This document shows, in pieces, positions 8,765 to 18,221 of a stretch of 64,000 bases of DNA (position 1 is the stretch's first letter; each line of letters starts with the position of its first letter). This DNA is from Brevundimonas sp. EYE_349. GTDB taxonomy: Bacteria > Pseudomonadota > Alphaproteobacteria > Caulobacterales > Caulobacteraceae. Where the stretch lies: positions 1 to 64,000 of the forward strand of contig NZ_JAHXPB010000003.1 in NCBI RefSeq assembly GCF_023147505.1. The letters are read 5' to 3'. The notes beneath the pieces were generated by a model. It did not search any database and had not been told where the DNA came from. It saw only the letters and a list, made by a program, of their open reading frames with translations. The translations under genes were made by a program, and so were the position numbers.

Positions 8765-9460
8765 TCATTGAGAGTCTTCAGCCATCAGATCCGGTTCGGC
8801 GATCAACACCCCCGCCAGTTCAGACAGCCAGTGCGACACATCCTCGATGCGCACCGCATCCGCATGGTCGGCGTAGTAGTCACCCACGGTTCGATAGGCA
8901 TCGCCGTAGTGGTCGGAGAATGTGCGCTGGAGCTTGTTATTCCGGCTGAGCACGCTGGCCAACGCCCGACCGCCGCGCAGGAACTTCAGGGCATGATCCG
9001 TCCCGAGCAGGTACAGATGCTTGCGCTTCGGTGTCGGATCCAACGCGAGTTGCAGATAGTCCTTGAAGACGGAATTCTGCCGGATCGACTCAGCGCCGCC
9101 ACGCCAGTGAATGAACTTGAACTCTGCGACCCGCAGATTGGTCTCCAGGTCGAAGGCGCGTCCCGTATTCCCCGCCCCCAGCGACACATATTCCACGCGC
9201 TCGCCGGGTTCGAGCAAATGCGGCAGGCATAGCAGGATGCCCAGGGCATGGATGGTGACGTTGATCTGACCCGCCTGGCGTTTCAGTTCCGCCGCCGCCC
9301 CGAGAACGTCCCGGCCGGCGCTGGCCCCTTCGAGGAAGCTTGCACACTCGTCAACGCTCACGCCTTGAATCGCCGCTTCAAGACGCGAGAGGGTTGCGGT
9401 CACGTCCGGCCCCGTGAACCGCGCCAGCAAAGCGACGATATCCGATTGTGCGGCGTTCAA
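8765..9460 (-). CDS. Hypothetical protein, possible PD-(D/E)XK nuclease fold
   Basis: A 231-residue soluble protein that I cannot assign to a named family. The TTG start at 9460 is chosen because GGAGG lies six bases upstream. Near the middle FDLETNLRVAEFKFIHW gives Asp, then Glu-x-Lys about ten residues later. This is the spacing of PD-(D/E)XK nucleases, followed by SVFKDYLQLAL and a KHLYLLGT strand. The N-terminus is helical. This is inference from a short motif only. Base composition is lower in GC than the chromosome further right. The operator-promoter pair lies directly after its stop, so it is not obviously under that control. Confidence 0.55.
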   Translation of the reverse strand: MNAAQSDIVALLARFTGPDVTATLSRLEAAIQGVSVDECASFLEGASAGRDVLGAAAELKRQAGQINVTIHALGILLCLPHLLEPGERVEYVSLGAGNTGRAFDLETNLRVAEFKFIHWRGGAESIRQNSVFKDYLQLALDPTPKRKHLYLLGTDHALKFLRGGRALASVLSRNNKLQRTFSDHYGDAYRTVGDYYADHADAVRIEDVSHWLSELAGVLIAEPDLMAEDSQ

Positions 9461-9654
9461 ATCTCGCCTCCGAACATCCTCATCCGTCGCCCTCCGTCCA
9501 TACAGCCCTACGACTGATGCATGCCCACTTCAGTGATCTCCGCATAGACATACCGGAAGGGGAAGGCCTTCCCCTGCGCCCGAGCCCGGCGGTCTCGGTC
9601 GACCCCTTCTGCGGGAGGCCCCGCAACGCCCCAGCGACGTTTGGAGCCGGCAGA
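9461..9654. other. Short gap between two minus-strand genes
   Basis: Nothing convincing was found here. No stable hairpin with a T-run, no RNA gene and no reading frame with a plausible start was seen. Confidence 0.5.
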
Positions 9655-10491
9655 TCAGGTCCCGGCCAGATACGGCGCGGGATCGACCAACTGGAAGCCT
9701 GGCGTGTTCTCGATGAAATGGCGCAGCCAGTAGGCGTGACCCGCGCCATAGACGATGACGATGCGGTCGCCGGGCTTGGCCACCATCATCAGCTTGGCGA
9801 AGATCTTGGCGTTGCGCTCGTACCAGCCCGCGTTCAGTTCGGCGCCGTGCTGAGAGACCGCGTCACCAAACCCAAGCAAGCCGTAATACAGCGACTGGCC
9901 GCCATGAACCGGGTGGTCGCGCCGGTTGGTGTCGGCCAGCAACGCGCCGAGGGTCTCGGTGCGCTGGCGGGCGGCCAGATCGGCCGATGAGGCGGCGACC
10001 GTGGCGTTCAGCGCCTCGACGTCCGCCTCGCGGTGATGGGTCTCGATCCAGGCCCCGACAGGGCCGAACGGGAAATAGTCGCGCTCGCCCTCGCCCGGCT
10101 GTTCGTCGATCGCATAGACGCGATCAATCTTTTCAAGATTGGCGAGCCGATAGGCGATCTGGATCCGCTCATCGGGATCGCTCGCCAACGCGGCGGTCGT
10201 GAAGGCCGGGTACATCTGGTCCAGCAGGGTCGTCGTGTCCGTCGCCTCACGCTCCAGCGCTATGGCGGTAGGATGAAAACGCCGAAGGCCCTCGGCCACC
10301 GCCGCCAATTCCGCCTGTTTCGCCGGCGTCGTCACGGGATCGACGGCGACGTTGTTCAGGTCCTGGCCCGGATTGTCGAAATGGAAGGTGCCGACGACCA
10401 TGACCTGGATCGGCTGCGGAGGCGGCGGCGATTGGGCGAGGGCCACGGACGGGACCAGCAGCGCGGCGGTCAGGGCGAGAAGCTTCAGCAT
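9655..10491 (-). CDS. DUF5694-type exported protein
   Basis: The start at 10491 is taken because it begins a clean signal peptide (MLKLLALTAALLVPSVALAQ) behind CCGGAG; the frame stays open further upstream without such features. The mature protein begins with a proline run, then VMVVGTFHFDNPGQDLNN, and has ALERE near 75 and VIVYGAGHAYWLRHF near the end. These histidine and glutamate motifs in a GTFHF...GAGH arrangement are typical of the DUF5694 family, distantly like TraB/Tiki metalloproteases. The activity is unproven. It stands alone on the minus strand and could be chromosomal or island cargo. Confidence 0.65.
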   Translation of the reverse strand: MLKLLALTAALLVPSVALAQSPPPPQPIQVMVVGTFHFDNPGQDLNNVAVDPVTTPAKQAELAAVAEGLRRFHPTAIALEREATDTTTLLDQMYPAFTTAALASDPDERIQIAYRLANLEKIDRVYAIDEQPGEGERDYFPFGPVGAWIETHHREADVEALNATVAASSADLAARQRTETLGALLADTNRRDHPVHGGQSLYYGLLGFGDAVSQHGAELNAGWYERNAKIFAKLMMVAKPGDRIVIVYGAGHAYWLRHFIENTPGFQLVDPAPYLAGT

Positions 10492-10934
10492 GGTTGGCTC
10501 CGGTGAGTGGTTCAGTACCGCCAGCCGACGGTCAGTCAAAGGCCACCGCCTGGAGCACCAAGCAATGGTCGTCGAAAAACCGCGATCGCGCAGTGTTCAT
10601 GGAAGCGTGATGGGCGTCCTGATCCCGATAGAATAGTGAATTCTCGGTCATTCGACTGACGAACATAGAATATAGTTCAACGCCCGTGGCGCTGTCCTAA
10701 TTCTGTTCGCGTGAGTCCAAGATGGTCGACTTACTCGGTCGTGGCACGGCTCGAAAACTTGCGGTCGACATTCGTCCAGCCTGGCCGTGACGAAGGGTCG
10801 ACTCGGCCCGGCGGGCACCGGGGCACGGCGGTGACCGGCCCTGCCGGCCGGGTGAGAGTGAGAGGAGTGCCGGGTTTTCGTGACGGGTAAGGATCGAGAG
10901 AGAGGCTCTCGGCGCCCGTCGCGGAGACTATCCG
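10492..10934. other. 443-base intergenic region before the parB-traG chimera
   Basis: No gene is supported. The left part (10630-10720) is relatively AT-rich. The right part (10800-10930) is very GC-rich with CCGGC/GCCGG repeats around 10833-10855, and a GGAGA ribosome site lies just before the ATG at 10935. Such a leader precedes parB-like genes of this element type, and the element promoter probably lies here, but no clear -35/-10 pair was identified. Confidence 0.4.
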
Positions 10935-12743
10935 ATGACCACTGCCGTCCAGAAAATCACTCTGTCGTCCTCGCGCGACATCCCCTTCAACAAGCTGGTC
11001 CTGAGCCAGTCCAACGTCCGACGCGTCAAAGCCGGTGTCTCAATCGAGGAACTGGCCGAGGACATCGCCCGGCGCGGCTGTCTGCTTCAGAGCCTCAACG
11101 TCCGACCCGTGCTCGACGCCGAGGGCGCCGAGACCGGCATGTTCGAGATCCCGGCCGGCGGTCGGCGCTATCGCGCCCTCGACCTCCTGGTCAAAGCCAA
11201 GCGCCTGACCAAGACCACGCCCGTCCCCTGCGTGGTGCGCGACCCGGCCACCACGATCCTGGCCGAAGACGACTCGCTGGCCGAGAACGTCCAGCGCGCC
11301 CCCTTGCATCCCCTTGATCAGTTCCGCGCCTTCCTGGCCATGCGCGACAAGGGCATGTCGGAGGAGGAGATCGCGTCGGCCTTCTTCACCACGGTCAACG
11401 TCGTCAAACAGCGCCTGCGCCTGGCCGCCGTCTCGGAAAAGCTGCTCGACCTCTACGCCGAGGACGGCATCACGCTGGAACAGATCATCGCCTTCACGGT
11501 GACCGGCGACCATGCCCGGCAGGACCAGGTCTGGGAGGCCGTCCAGCGCGGCTATAACCAGGAGCCCTATCAGATCCGCCGCATGTTGACCGAAACCACG
11601 GTGCGGGTGTCCGACAAGCGCGTGCAATTCGTGGGCGTCGACGCCTATGCCGAGGCCGGCGGCGTCGTCATGCGCGACCTGTTCCAGAGCGACGACGGCG
11701 GCTGGGTGGAAGACGTCGCCCTGCTCGATCGCCTGTCGTTCCTCGGTCTCTATCGCGATCCTGTCGTCGCCGAGGTTACGCGTCGCTGCGACTGGCGCAT
11801 CGTTGATATCGTCGGCGGCAAGCATCCGACGACCCTCTACCTCGTGGTGCCGCCGTCGGACATCAACCGGACCAAGCCGCTGATCCGCCTGATCCTTAAT
11901 CAGATCGGCCGGCGGCTCACGGAGGATCTGAAGGCAAAGGGCAGCCGTCACCGGCTGCTGCTCATGCTCGACGAGTTTCCGGCCCTCGGCCGCCTCGACT
12001 TCTTCGAGAGCGCGCTCGCCTTCATGGCGGGTTACGGCCTCAAAGCCTTCCTCATCGCGCAGTCGCTGAACCAGATCGAAAAGGCCTATGGGCCGAACAA
12101 TTCGATCCTCGATAACTGCCATGTCCGCGTCAGCTTCGCGACCAATGACGAACGGACCGCCAAACGCGTGTCGGACGCGCTCGGCACCGCGACCGAGATG
12201 CGCGCCATGAAGAACTATGCCGGTCATCGCCTGTCGCCCTGGCTCGGCCACATGATGGTTTCGCGCTCGGAAACAGCCCGGCAACTGATGACGCCCGGCG
12301 AGATAATGCAGCTTCCGCCATCCGACGAAATCGTCATGGTCGCCGGCACTCCGCCGATCCGCGCGAAGAAGGCGCGATATTATGAGGATCGCCGGTTTCA
12401 GGAGCGCATCTTGCCGCCGCCGAACCTCGCTAAGTCGACCACGGCTCGGCCGGACGACTGGAGCACAATGCCCCTTCCGGTGACGCCGGCGGTGGCGGTG
12501 GCCACGGCTACTGGCGGCGGCGGATCGGAAGATGAGGACACGACCGACTCCGAGCGTCGGCACCAGCCGGAACTGAGCCGCTCAAAACCCGTCGAGCCTA
12601 AGCAACCCATCGAAAACGAGTTCGAGATCGATCCTCGCGACAACGCCGATGAGGACGCCGCACGTCTCTCGCGCATGAGCCAGGCGATGCGCCAGGTGGC
12701 ACGCCAGGCGTCGCTCGATCCCGGCGACGGCATCGAGCTTTAG
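10935..12743 (+). CDS. Chimeric ParB N-terminus / TraG (VirD4-type) C-terminus
   Basis: One uninterrupted 602-residue frame joins two families. Residues 1 to about 268 are a ParB/Spo0J-like nuclease domain and helix-turn-helix: IEELAEDIARRG, IPAGGRRYRAL, DDSLAENVQR, and MRDLFQSDDGGW just before the seam. From about 270 the sequence is conjugative coupling protein TraG: FLGLYRDPVVAEVTRRCDW, LYLVVPPSDINRTKPLIRL, Walker B LLLMLDEFPALGR near 340, and the normal TraG end GDGIEL. The seam is near 11733-11745. The TraG part lacks the membrane anchor and Walker A, so it cannot act as a coupling ATPase. DNA binding by the ParB part could survive. An internal deletion removing everything between parB and traG explains it. 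Confidence 0.8.
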   Translation: MTTAVQKITLSSSRDIPFNKLVLSQSNVRRVKAGVSIEELAEDIARRGCLLQSLNVRPVLDAEGAETGMFEIPAGGRRYRALDLLVKAKRLTKTTPVPCVVRDPATTILAEDDSLAENVQRAPLHPLDQFRAFLAMRDKGMSEEEIASAFFTTVNVVKQRLRLAAVSEKLLDLYAEDGITLEQIIAFTVTGDHARQDQVWEAVQRGYNQEPYQIRRMLTETTVRVSDKRVQFVGVDAYAEAGGVVMRDLFQSDDGGWVEDVALLDRLSFLGLYRDPVVAEVTRRCDWRIVDIVGGKHPTTLYLVVPPSDINRTKPLIRLILNQIGRRLTEDLKAKGSRHRLLLMLDEFPALGRLDFFESALAFMAGYGLKAFLIAQSLNQIEKAYGPNNSILDNCHVRVSFATNDERTAKRVSDALGTATEMRAMKNYAGHRLSPWLGHMMVSRSETARQLMTPGEIMQLPPSDEIVMVAGTPPIRAKKARYYEDRRFQERILPPPNLAKSTTARPDDWSTMPLPVTPAVAVATATGGGGSEDEDTTDSERRHQPELSRSKPVEPKQPIENEFEIDPRDNADEDAARLSRMSQAMRQVARQASLDPGDGIEL

Positions 12744-12751
12744 GAGGCATC

Positions 12752-13186
12752 ATGGCAAAGCCTCCCAAAAAGCAGCGGCTATCCGTGTACCTCGAACCGG
12801 ACGTCATGAAGGCACTCGCCGCGCATGCCGCCCGCCGCGATCAATCCCTCTCGCTGATCGCTGAAGCGGGCATCGCCTCTTTCCTCTCGCCTGACGCTGC
12901 CGAACGGCAGGAGGCGGCGACGACCAAGCGGCTCGATCAGCTCGACCGGCGAATGGCGCGTATGGAGCGCGACCTCGGCATCGCCGTCGAAACTCTGGCG
13001 GTGTTCATCCGCTTCTGGCTGACAACGAACCCACCGCTACCGGAGCCAGCCCAGGCAGCGGCGCGGGCCAAGGCTGGCGAGCGCTACGAGGCGTTCGTCA
13101 CCGCGCTCGGCCGGCGACTCGCTCACGGGCCGAAGCTTCGGCAAGAAATTTCGGAGGACATCGCGCCCGCGCACGAAGCGGACTAA
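12752..13186 (+). CDS. Ribbon-helix-helix (CopG-like) protein of the trb operon
   Basis: The 144-residue protein starts at ATG 12752, eight bases after the traG stop, behind AGGAGG. The N-terminal 45 residues (KKQRLSVYLEPDVMKALAAH, then a short helix pair) form a ribbon-helix-helix DNA-binding motif. A coiled segment follows (RLDQLDRRMARMERDLGI) and then a hydrophobic helix (ETLAVFIRFWLTTNPPLPEP). A protein of this type sits between traG and trbB in related elements and may regulate transfer. It appears intact. Confidence 0.75.
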   Translation: MAKPPKKQRLSVYLEPDVMKALAAHAARRDQSLSLIAEAGIASFLSPDAAERQEAATTKRLDQLDRRMARMERDLGIAVETLAVFIRFWLTTNPPLPEPAQAAARAKAGERYEAFVTALGRRLAHGPKLRQEISEDIAPAHEAD

Positions 13187-13355
13187 TCACCTCCGCGTCC
13201 GCCACAAGTATTCCAACGTTCCGCCGTTTTCCTGTCTTTGTACGCCACAGTACGACACCCACATGATGGTTGTTGTCAGGCCATGATTTCTGCCTCCTCT
13301 ACTCATCCCCGATCCAGGGCCGCACCTCGCGGACCCGCAAGAGAACGGGGACGAC

Positions 13356-15110
13356 GTGGCGGCAACTCACCAGAAATCGGAGGCGATCCTTCGCGGCGCT
13401 CGCATGCTGCGCACAGCCCTTGGGCCGGCGATCGCCCAGTTTCTGGAAGACCCCGCGATCGTCGAGGTGATGCTCAACCCCGATGGGCGGCTCTGGGTCG
13501 ACCGGCTTTCCGAAGGACTTTCCGATACGGGTGAGCTGCTGTCGCCCTCGGACGGCGAGCGGATCATCCGTCTGGTCGCCCATCATGTCGGCGCCGAGGT
13601 TCATCCCGGCGCCCCGCGTGTCTCGGCCGAGCTGCCCGAGACGGGGGAGCGGTTCGAAGGACTGTTGCCGCCGGTCGTGTCCGCGCCGGCCTTCGCGATC
13701 CGCAAGCCAGCCGTGGCCGTGTTCACACTCGACGATTATGTCGCCGCGGGGATCATGGCGGCGGATCAGGCCGAGACGCTGCGTCAGGCCGTCGCCGACC
13801 GCCGCAACATCCTCGTCGCCGGCGGCACATCCACCGGCAAGACCACACTCACCAATGCGCTGCTCGCCGAGGTCTCGAAGACGTCGGCCCGCGCTGAGAC
13901 CTGGCTCTATGAGGGCCGCGATCACGCCGGCGTCGATACGCACGAGATCCTGCGCGGCTTTGCCGACCGCACCGATCGGATCCTCCAGCTCATCGACGCC
14001 TTCATGCCGGAATGCGCCTGGCTCGATGACGGCGAGACGCTGACCTATTTACATTCGACTGTCTCGACAAAGCGGCATCGCGTCCGCGTCCCCGAAACGC
14101 CGATGTATCTTGACGCGCTGCTCGCCGATCAGCCGCTGACCGGCGGGTTGGAGCCGCGCCTGGGCGATGCGCATGTCCGCATCCTCACCATTGTCGGCTT
14201 CCCGACCGCGACCACGCCCGGCATCCTGGACGAGCTGAACCGCTTGGCATTTCCCTATCGCTGGTCGACGCGGGCCGTGCTGCTCGACAAGACCGACGCG
14301 ACCAAGCTGCTAACCAAGATCCGGCGGCAATGGTTCGCCAAGCGCAAATCGATCGCCGCCATCCTGAAGGAGGTGATGACGAATGAGGCCTCCGCGCTCG
14401 TGGACACCGATGCGTCCAACAAGGCGGCCGATGCCGACATGGCGTTGCAAGAGTTGGGCGCGGACTATGCCGGCCAGGCCTATGTGACCGCGACGATCAC
14501 TGTCTGGGACGATGATCCGCGCATCGCCGCCGAGAAGCTGCGGATGGTCGAGAAAGTCATCCAGGGCCGCGACTTCACCGCGATGCCCGAGACGATCAAT
14601 GCGGTGGACGCCTGGCTCGGCTCGCTGCCCGGCCATGTCTACGCCAATGTCCGCCAGCCCCCGATCAACACATTGAATCTCGCCCACATGATCCCGCTGT
14701 CGGCGGTGTGGGCGGGACCGGAACGGGACGAGCACTTCGCAGCACCCCCCCTGCTGTTCGGCAAGACCGAGGGCTCGACCCCGTTCCGGCTTTCCATCCA
14801 TGTCGGCGATGTCGGCCATACGCTGATCGTCGGTCCGACCGGCGCCGGCAAGTCGGTGCTGCTGGCGCTGATGGCATTGCAGTTCCGGCGCTATCCGCAA
14901 TCTCAGGTCTTCGCCTTTGACTTCGGCGGCTCGATCCGGGCGGCCGCGCTAGCCATGCGTGGCGACTGGCACGATCTCGGCGGCGGCCTCACCGAAGGCT
15001 CAGACGACAGCGTGTCGCTTCATCCATCGTACGCATCGCCGCCGTTCTGCTGGCCACGCCGATCGCGCTGTCGCCGGTACTGTGGGCTCCTCCGGCGTCA
15101 GCACAGTTGA
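13356..15110 (+). CDS. Chimeric TrbB N-terminus / TrbE, with out-of-frame tail
   Basis: The GTG at 13356 starts a TrbB traffic-ATPase N-terminus ([20 protein letters not shown], Walker [10 protein letters not shown] near residue 156). At about 13881-13892 it passes in frame into TrbE ([40 protein letters not shown], Walker A GPTGAGKS near 496, [16 protein letters not shown]). TrbE normally runs about 350 residues further; here it stops matching after DSVSLHP (about 15020). The frame then reads 25 residues of trbJ DNA in the wrong frame to a stop at 15110. trbC, trbD and most of trbB and trbE are deleted. Two Walker A motifs remain but no TrbE Walker B, so the ATPase is almost certainly dead. 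Confidence 0.8.
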   Translation: MAATHQKSEAILRGARMLRTALGPAIAQFLEDPAIVEVMLNPDGRLWVDRLSEGLSDTGELLSPSDGERIIRLVAHHVGAEVHPGAPRVSAELPETGERFEGLLPPVVSAPAFAIRKPAVAVFTLDDYVAAGIMAADQAETLRQAVADRRNILVAGGTSTGKTTLTNALLAEVSKTSARAETWLYEGRDHAGVDTHEILRGFADRTDRILQLIDAFMPECAWLDDGETLTYLHSTVSTKRHRVRVPETPMYLDALLADQPLTGGLEPRLGDAHVRILTIVGFPTATTPGILDELNRLAFPYRWSTRAVLLDKTDATKLLTKIRRQWFAKRKSIAAILKEVMTNEASALVDTDASNKAADADMALQELGADYAGQAYVTATITVWDDDPRIAAEKLRMVEKVIQGRDFTAMPETINAVDAWLGSLPGHVYANVRQPPINTLNLAHMIPLSAVWAGPERDEHFAAPPLLFGKTEGSTPFRLSIHVGDVGHTLIVGPTGAGKSVLLALMALQFRRYPQSQVFAFDFGGSIRAAALAMRGDWHDLGGGLTEGSDDSVSLHPSYASPPFCWPRRSRCRRYCGLLRRQHS

Positions 15111-15769
15111 TCGTGAAGGATCCCACGAACTACGTGCAGAATGTTCTGCAGGCGGCCAGGTCGCTGGAGCAGATCAACAACCAGATCAGCTCGCTTCAGA
15201 ACGAGGCGACGATGCTGATCAACCAGGCCCGCAATCTCGCGAGCCTGCCCTATTCCTCGCTCCAGCAGATCCAGCAGTCCGTCCAGCGCACGCAGCAGCT
15301 TCTCACCCAGGCACAGCGCATCGCCTATGATGTCCAGAACATCGATCAGGCGTTCAAGACGACCTACGGCAATGCTTCCATGTCGGCGTCCGATCAGCAA
15401 CTCGTGGCGGGCGCCCGCGAGCGCTGGCAGAACACGGTCGGCGGGCTTCAGGACGCCATGCGGGTACAGGCTGGCGTCGTCGGCAACATCGATACCAACC
15501 GCACCGAGATGTCCTCGCTGATCGGCCGCAGCCAAGGGGCGACGGGCGCGCTACAGGCGACGCAGGCCGGCAACCAGCTTCTCGCGCTGCAGGCGCAGCA
15601 ACTCGCCGACCTGACCGCCGTCGTCGCGGCGAATGGGCGGGCGCAGGCGCTCTCCGAAGCCGAGCGAGCCGCGGCCGCCGAACAGGGGCGCGAACAGCGT
15701 CGCCGCTTCCTGACGCCGGGTACGGGCTATCAGCCCGGTAACGCCCGCATGTTCCCGAACGGCAACTGA
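15026..15769 (+). pseudogene. trbJ: TrbJ, start codon deleted
   Basis: TrbJ is the periplasmic VirB5-like component of the mating channel. The frame shows its signal peptide core ([18 protein letters not shown], ending PPASA) and then [20 protein letters not shown] and a Gln-rich helical body. Upstream in this frame there is no ATG, GTG or TTG back to the previous stop inside trbE, so the export signal cannot be started normally. The only start is an internal TTG at 15107, overlapping the stop of the chimeric gene. That would give a 220-residue protein without a signal. The TrbE-TrbJ deletion removed the real start. The body is otherwise complete to 15769. Confidence 0.75.
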
Positions 15770-15779
15770 GGGCCTGGCC

Positions 15780-16169
15780 ATGGACGGAAAGCTGTTCGCC
15801 CGGCTCGGCGCCGTCATCTTCGTCGCGGTTGCGATCACCGCGACCGCGATCGAGATGAACCGGAAAGAGGAAGCGCCCGAGCCGTGGGCGTCCGGCCGGG
15901 CCATCCAGACGCAGGCCGATCCGCTCCGCAATGAACTGGTCCGCTGTCAGGGGCTCGGCGAAGCCGGTCCCCGCGACACCGCCTGCCTGCGCGCCTGGGC
16001 CGAGAACCGCAACCGCTTCCTCGCTCCCGGCGCGCGGCCTGCCGAGCGACTGCCGGACACGCCGCCAGCGCCGCGAAACGACGCCACTCTCCAACCGGGT
16101 CGCACCGATCAGCCGGCCTTGGAGCCCGCCGCGCCGATCGCGCCGCCGCAGCTCGACGAAGCGAGATAA
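15780..16169 (+). CDS. Putative entry exclusion protein TrbK-alt
   Basis: A 129-residue protein with one N-terminal membrane segment (FARLGAVIFVAVAITATAIE), a short conserved region with two Cys (LVRCQGLGEAG, TACLRAW), and a Pro/Ala-rich tail. The position between trbJ and trbL and these features match the TrbK-alt group, thought to block redundant entry of the same element. It follows trbJ by ten bases and precedes trbL by four. It is intact. Confidence 0.8.
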   Translation: MDGKLFARLGAVIFVAVAITATAIEMNRKEEAPEPWASGRAIQTQADPLRNELVRCQGLGEAGPRDTACLRAWAENRNRFLAPGARPAERLPDTPPAPRNDATLQPGRTDQPALEPAAPIAPPQLDEAR

Positions 16170-16173
16170 CATC

Positions 16174-17538
16174 ATGGGCGGCACCGGCGTCATCGACCAT
16201 TTCCTCGAGGTCTTCACCCGTTATATCGATAGCGGCTTTGGGCTTCTCAGCGGCGAAGTCGCCTTCATCGCCACCACCCTGATCGTCATCGACGTGACGC
16301 TGGCTGCACTCTTTTGGAGCTGGGGCGCCGACGACGACATCATGGCTCGCCTGGTGAAGAAGACGCTGTTCGTCGGCGTCTTCGCCTACATCATCGGCAA
16401 CTGGAACAACCTGGCACGCATCGTCTTCGAGAGCTTCGCCGGCCTGGGCTTAAAAGCCAGCGGCACCAGCTTCACCACGGCCGATCTCTTGCGCCCCGGC
16501 AAGGTCGCGCAGACCGGCCTCGATGCGGGGCGGCCGCTTCTGGAATCGATCTCCGGCCTGATGGGCTATTGGTCGTTCTTCGAGAACTTCATCCAGATCG
16601 CCTGCATGTTCCTCGCCTGGGCGCTGGTCCTGCTCGCCTTCTTCATCCTCGCCATCCAGCTCTTCGTCACGCTCATCGAATTCAAGCTGACGACGCTCGC
16701 CGGCTTCGTGCTGATCCCGTTCGGCTTGTTCGGCAAGTCCGCCTTCATGGCCGAACGAGTGCTTGGCAACGTCATCTCGTCCGGCATCAAGGTCCTGGTG
16801 CTCGCCGTCATCATCGGCATCGGCTCGACGCTTTTTTCAGAATTCACATCGGGGTTCGGCGGTGCCACGCCGACGATAGACGAGGCGATGGCGATCGTGC
16901 TCGCCGCCCTGTCGCTCCTCGGCCTCGGCATTTTCGGCCCTGGTATCGCCAGTGGCATCGTCTCCGGCGGTCCGCAACTCAGCGCCGGCGCCGCGGTCGG
17001 AACGGGTATGGCGGCAGGCGGCATGGTCGCCGCCGGTGTCGGCGCGGTCGGTGCGGTCGCTTCCGGTGGCGCGGCGCTGGCCGGTGGCGCCGCGGCTGCG
17101 GCGCGCGGTGGAGCCGCCGTGGCGGGTGGCGCCTCGACCGCCTATAGCCTCGGCTCGGCCGGGCAATCTGGCGCTGCTGGCGTTGCATCCGGCCTTGGCG
17201 GCGTCGCCCGCGCTGGCGGCAGCGCAGCGGTCTCGCCGCTGCAGCGTACCGCCTCACGCGCCGCCGCTACCATGCGCTCGAGCTTCAATGCCGGCGGGAA
17301 GGCCGCGTTCGAAGCCACCGGTGGCTCCTCGACGATGGGGTCGGTCGGTGGAGACGCAACCGGCGACGGCGGCGGCTCGGCCGCTCCGGCAGCCGCGGGC
17401 GGGCCGCCCGCTTGGGCGCAACGCATGCGCCGCTCCCAACGCATGACCCACGCCGTCCAGGCGACCGCCCACGCCGTGCGCTCCGGCGACGCCCATGGCG
17501 GCGGCTCCTCCGTCAATCTCTCCGAAAGCGACCGCTGA
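16174..17538 (+). CDS. trbL: TrbL, polytopic membrane component of the mating-pair T4SS
   Basis: The 454-residue protein begins at ATG 16174; the frame is open earlier but overlaps trbK. About six hydrophobic segments lie in the first 270 residues (FIATTLIVIDVTLAALFW, TLFVGVFAYIIG, FLAWALVLLAFFILAIQLF, VLVLAVIIGIGSTLF). A long Gly/Ala-rich tail with few charges follows. TrbL (VirB6-like) forms part of the inner-membrane channel. It overlaps trbF by one base (TGATG). No damage is seen. Confidence 0.92.
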   Translation: MGGTGVIDHFLEVFTRYIDSGFGLLSGEVAFIATTLIVIDVTLAALFWSWGADDDIMARLVKKTLFVGVFAYIIGNWNNLARIVFESFAGLGLKASGTSFTTADLLRPGKVAQTGLDAGRPLLESISGLMGYWSFFENFIQIACMFLAWALVLLAFFILAIQLFVTLIEFKLTTLAGFVLIPFGLFGKSAFMAERVLGNVISSGIKVLVLAVIIGIGSTLFSEFTSGFGGATPTIDEAMAIVLAALSLLGLGIFGPGIASGIVSGGPQLSAGAAVGTGMAAGGMVAAGVGAVGAVASGGAALAGGAAAAARGGAAVAGGASTAYSLGSAGQSGAAGVASGLGGVARAGGSAAVSPLQRTASRAAATMRSSFNAGGKAAFEATGGSSTMGSVGGDATGDGGGSAAPAAAGGPPAWAQRMRRSQRMTHAVQATAHAVRSGDAHGGGSSVNLSESDR

Positions 17539-18221
17539 TGTTCAAACGACCTTCTACCCATTATGGCAAAGCCCCCGAACCCGAGACGCCCTATCAGCGC
17601 GCCGCACAAGTCTGGGACGAACGGATCGGCGCCTCGCGCGTCCAGGCGAAGAACTGGCGGTTGATGGCCTTCGGCTCGCTGATCCTCTCGGCCGGCTTCG
17701 CCGCCGCGCTGGTTTGGCAGTCGGCACGTGGCACGATCGTACCCTGGGTGGTCCAGGTCGACCGTCTGGGTCAGGCGCAAGCCGTGGCGCCCGCCGTCGC
17801 CGACTATCGCGCGACCGATCCGCAGATCGCGTTTCACCTGGCGCGCTTCATCGAGCAGGTCCGCTCGATCCCCGCCGACGCCATCATCGTCCGGCAAAAC
17901 TGGCTGCGCGCCTATGACTTCACGACCGATCGCGGCGCCATGGCGCTCAACGACTATGCCCGCTCCAATGACCCGTTCACGAAGGTTGGCCGCCAGCAGG
18001 TCGCCGTCGACGTCTCCAGCGTCATTCGAGCATCGCCCGACAGCTTCCGCGTCGCCTGGGTCGAACGCCGTTATGAGAACGGCCAGCTTGCCGAGACTAC
18101 CCGCTGGACCGCGATCCTGACGATCGTCGTCCAGATTCCACGCAACGCCGACCGGCTCAGGGCGAACCCGCTCGGCATCTACGTCAACGCCATCAACTGG
18201 TCACGGGAGCTTGGTCAATGA
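17538..18221 (+). CDS. trbF: TrbF, VirB8-like inner-membrane assembly protein
   Basis: A 227-residue protein starting at the ATG that shares bases with the trbL stop. The cytoplasmic N-terminus (ETPYQRAAQVWDERIG) precedes one membrane helix (LMAFGSLILSAGFAAALVW). The VirB8-type periplasmic domain (IVPWVVQVDRLGQA, FIEQVRSIPADAI, TRWTAILTIVVQIP) ends with the family-typical GIYVNAINWSRELG. It nucleates assembly of the channel with TrbG and TrbI. The stop overlaps trbG by ATGA. Confidence 0.93.
   Translation: MFKRPSTHYGKAPEPETPYQRAAQVWDERIGASRVQAKNWRLMAFGSLILSAGFAAALVWQSARGTIVPWVVQVDRLGQAQAVAPAVADYRATDPQIAFHLARFIEQVRSIPADAIIVRQNWLRAYDFTTDRGAMALNDYARSNDPFTKVGRQQVAVDVSSVIRASPDSFRVAWVERRYENGQLAETTRWTAILTIVVQIPRNADRLRANPLGIYVNAINWSRELGQ

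Noticed and set aside
11040-12563. 507-codon frame antisense to the ParB-TraG chimera
   Set aside because: No domain or start signal; the sense strand has two recognisable families.
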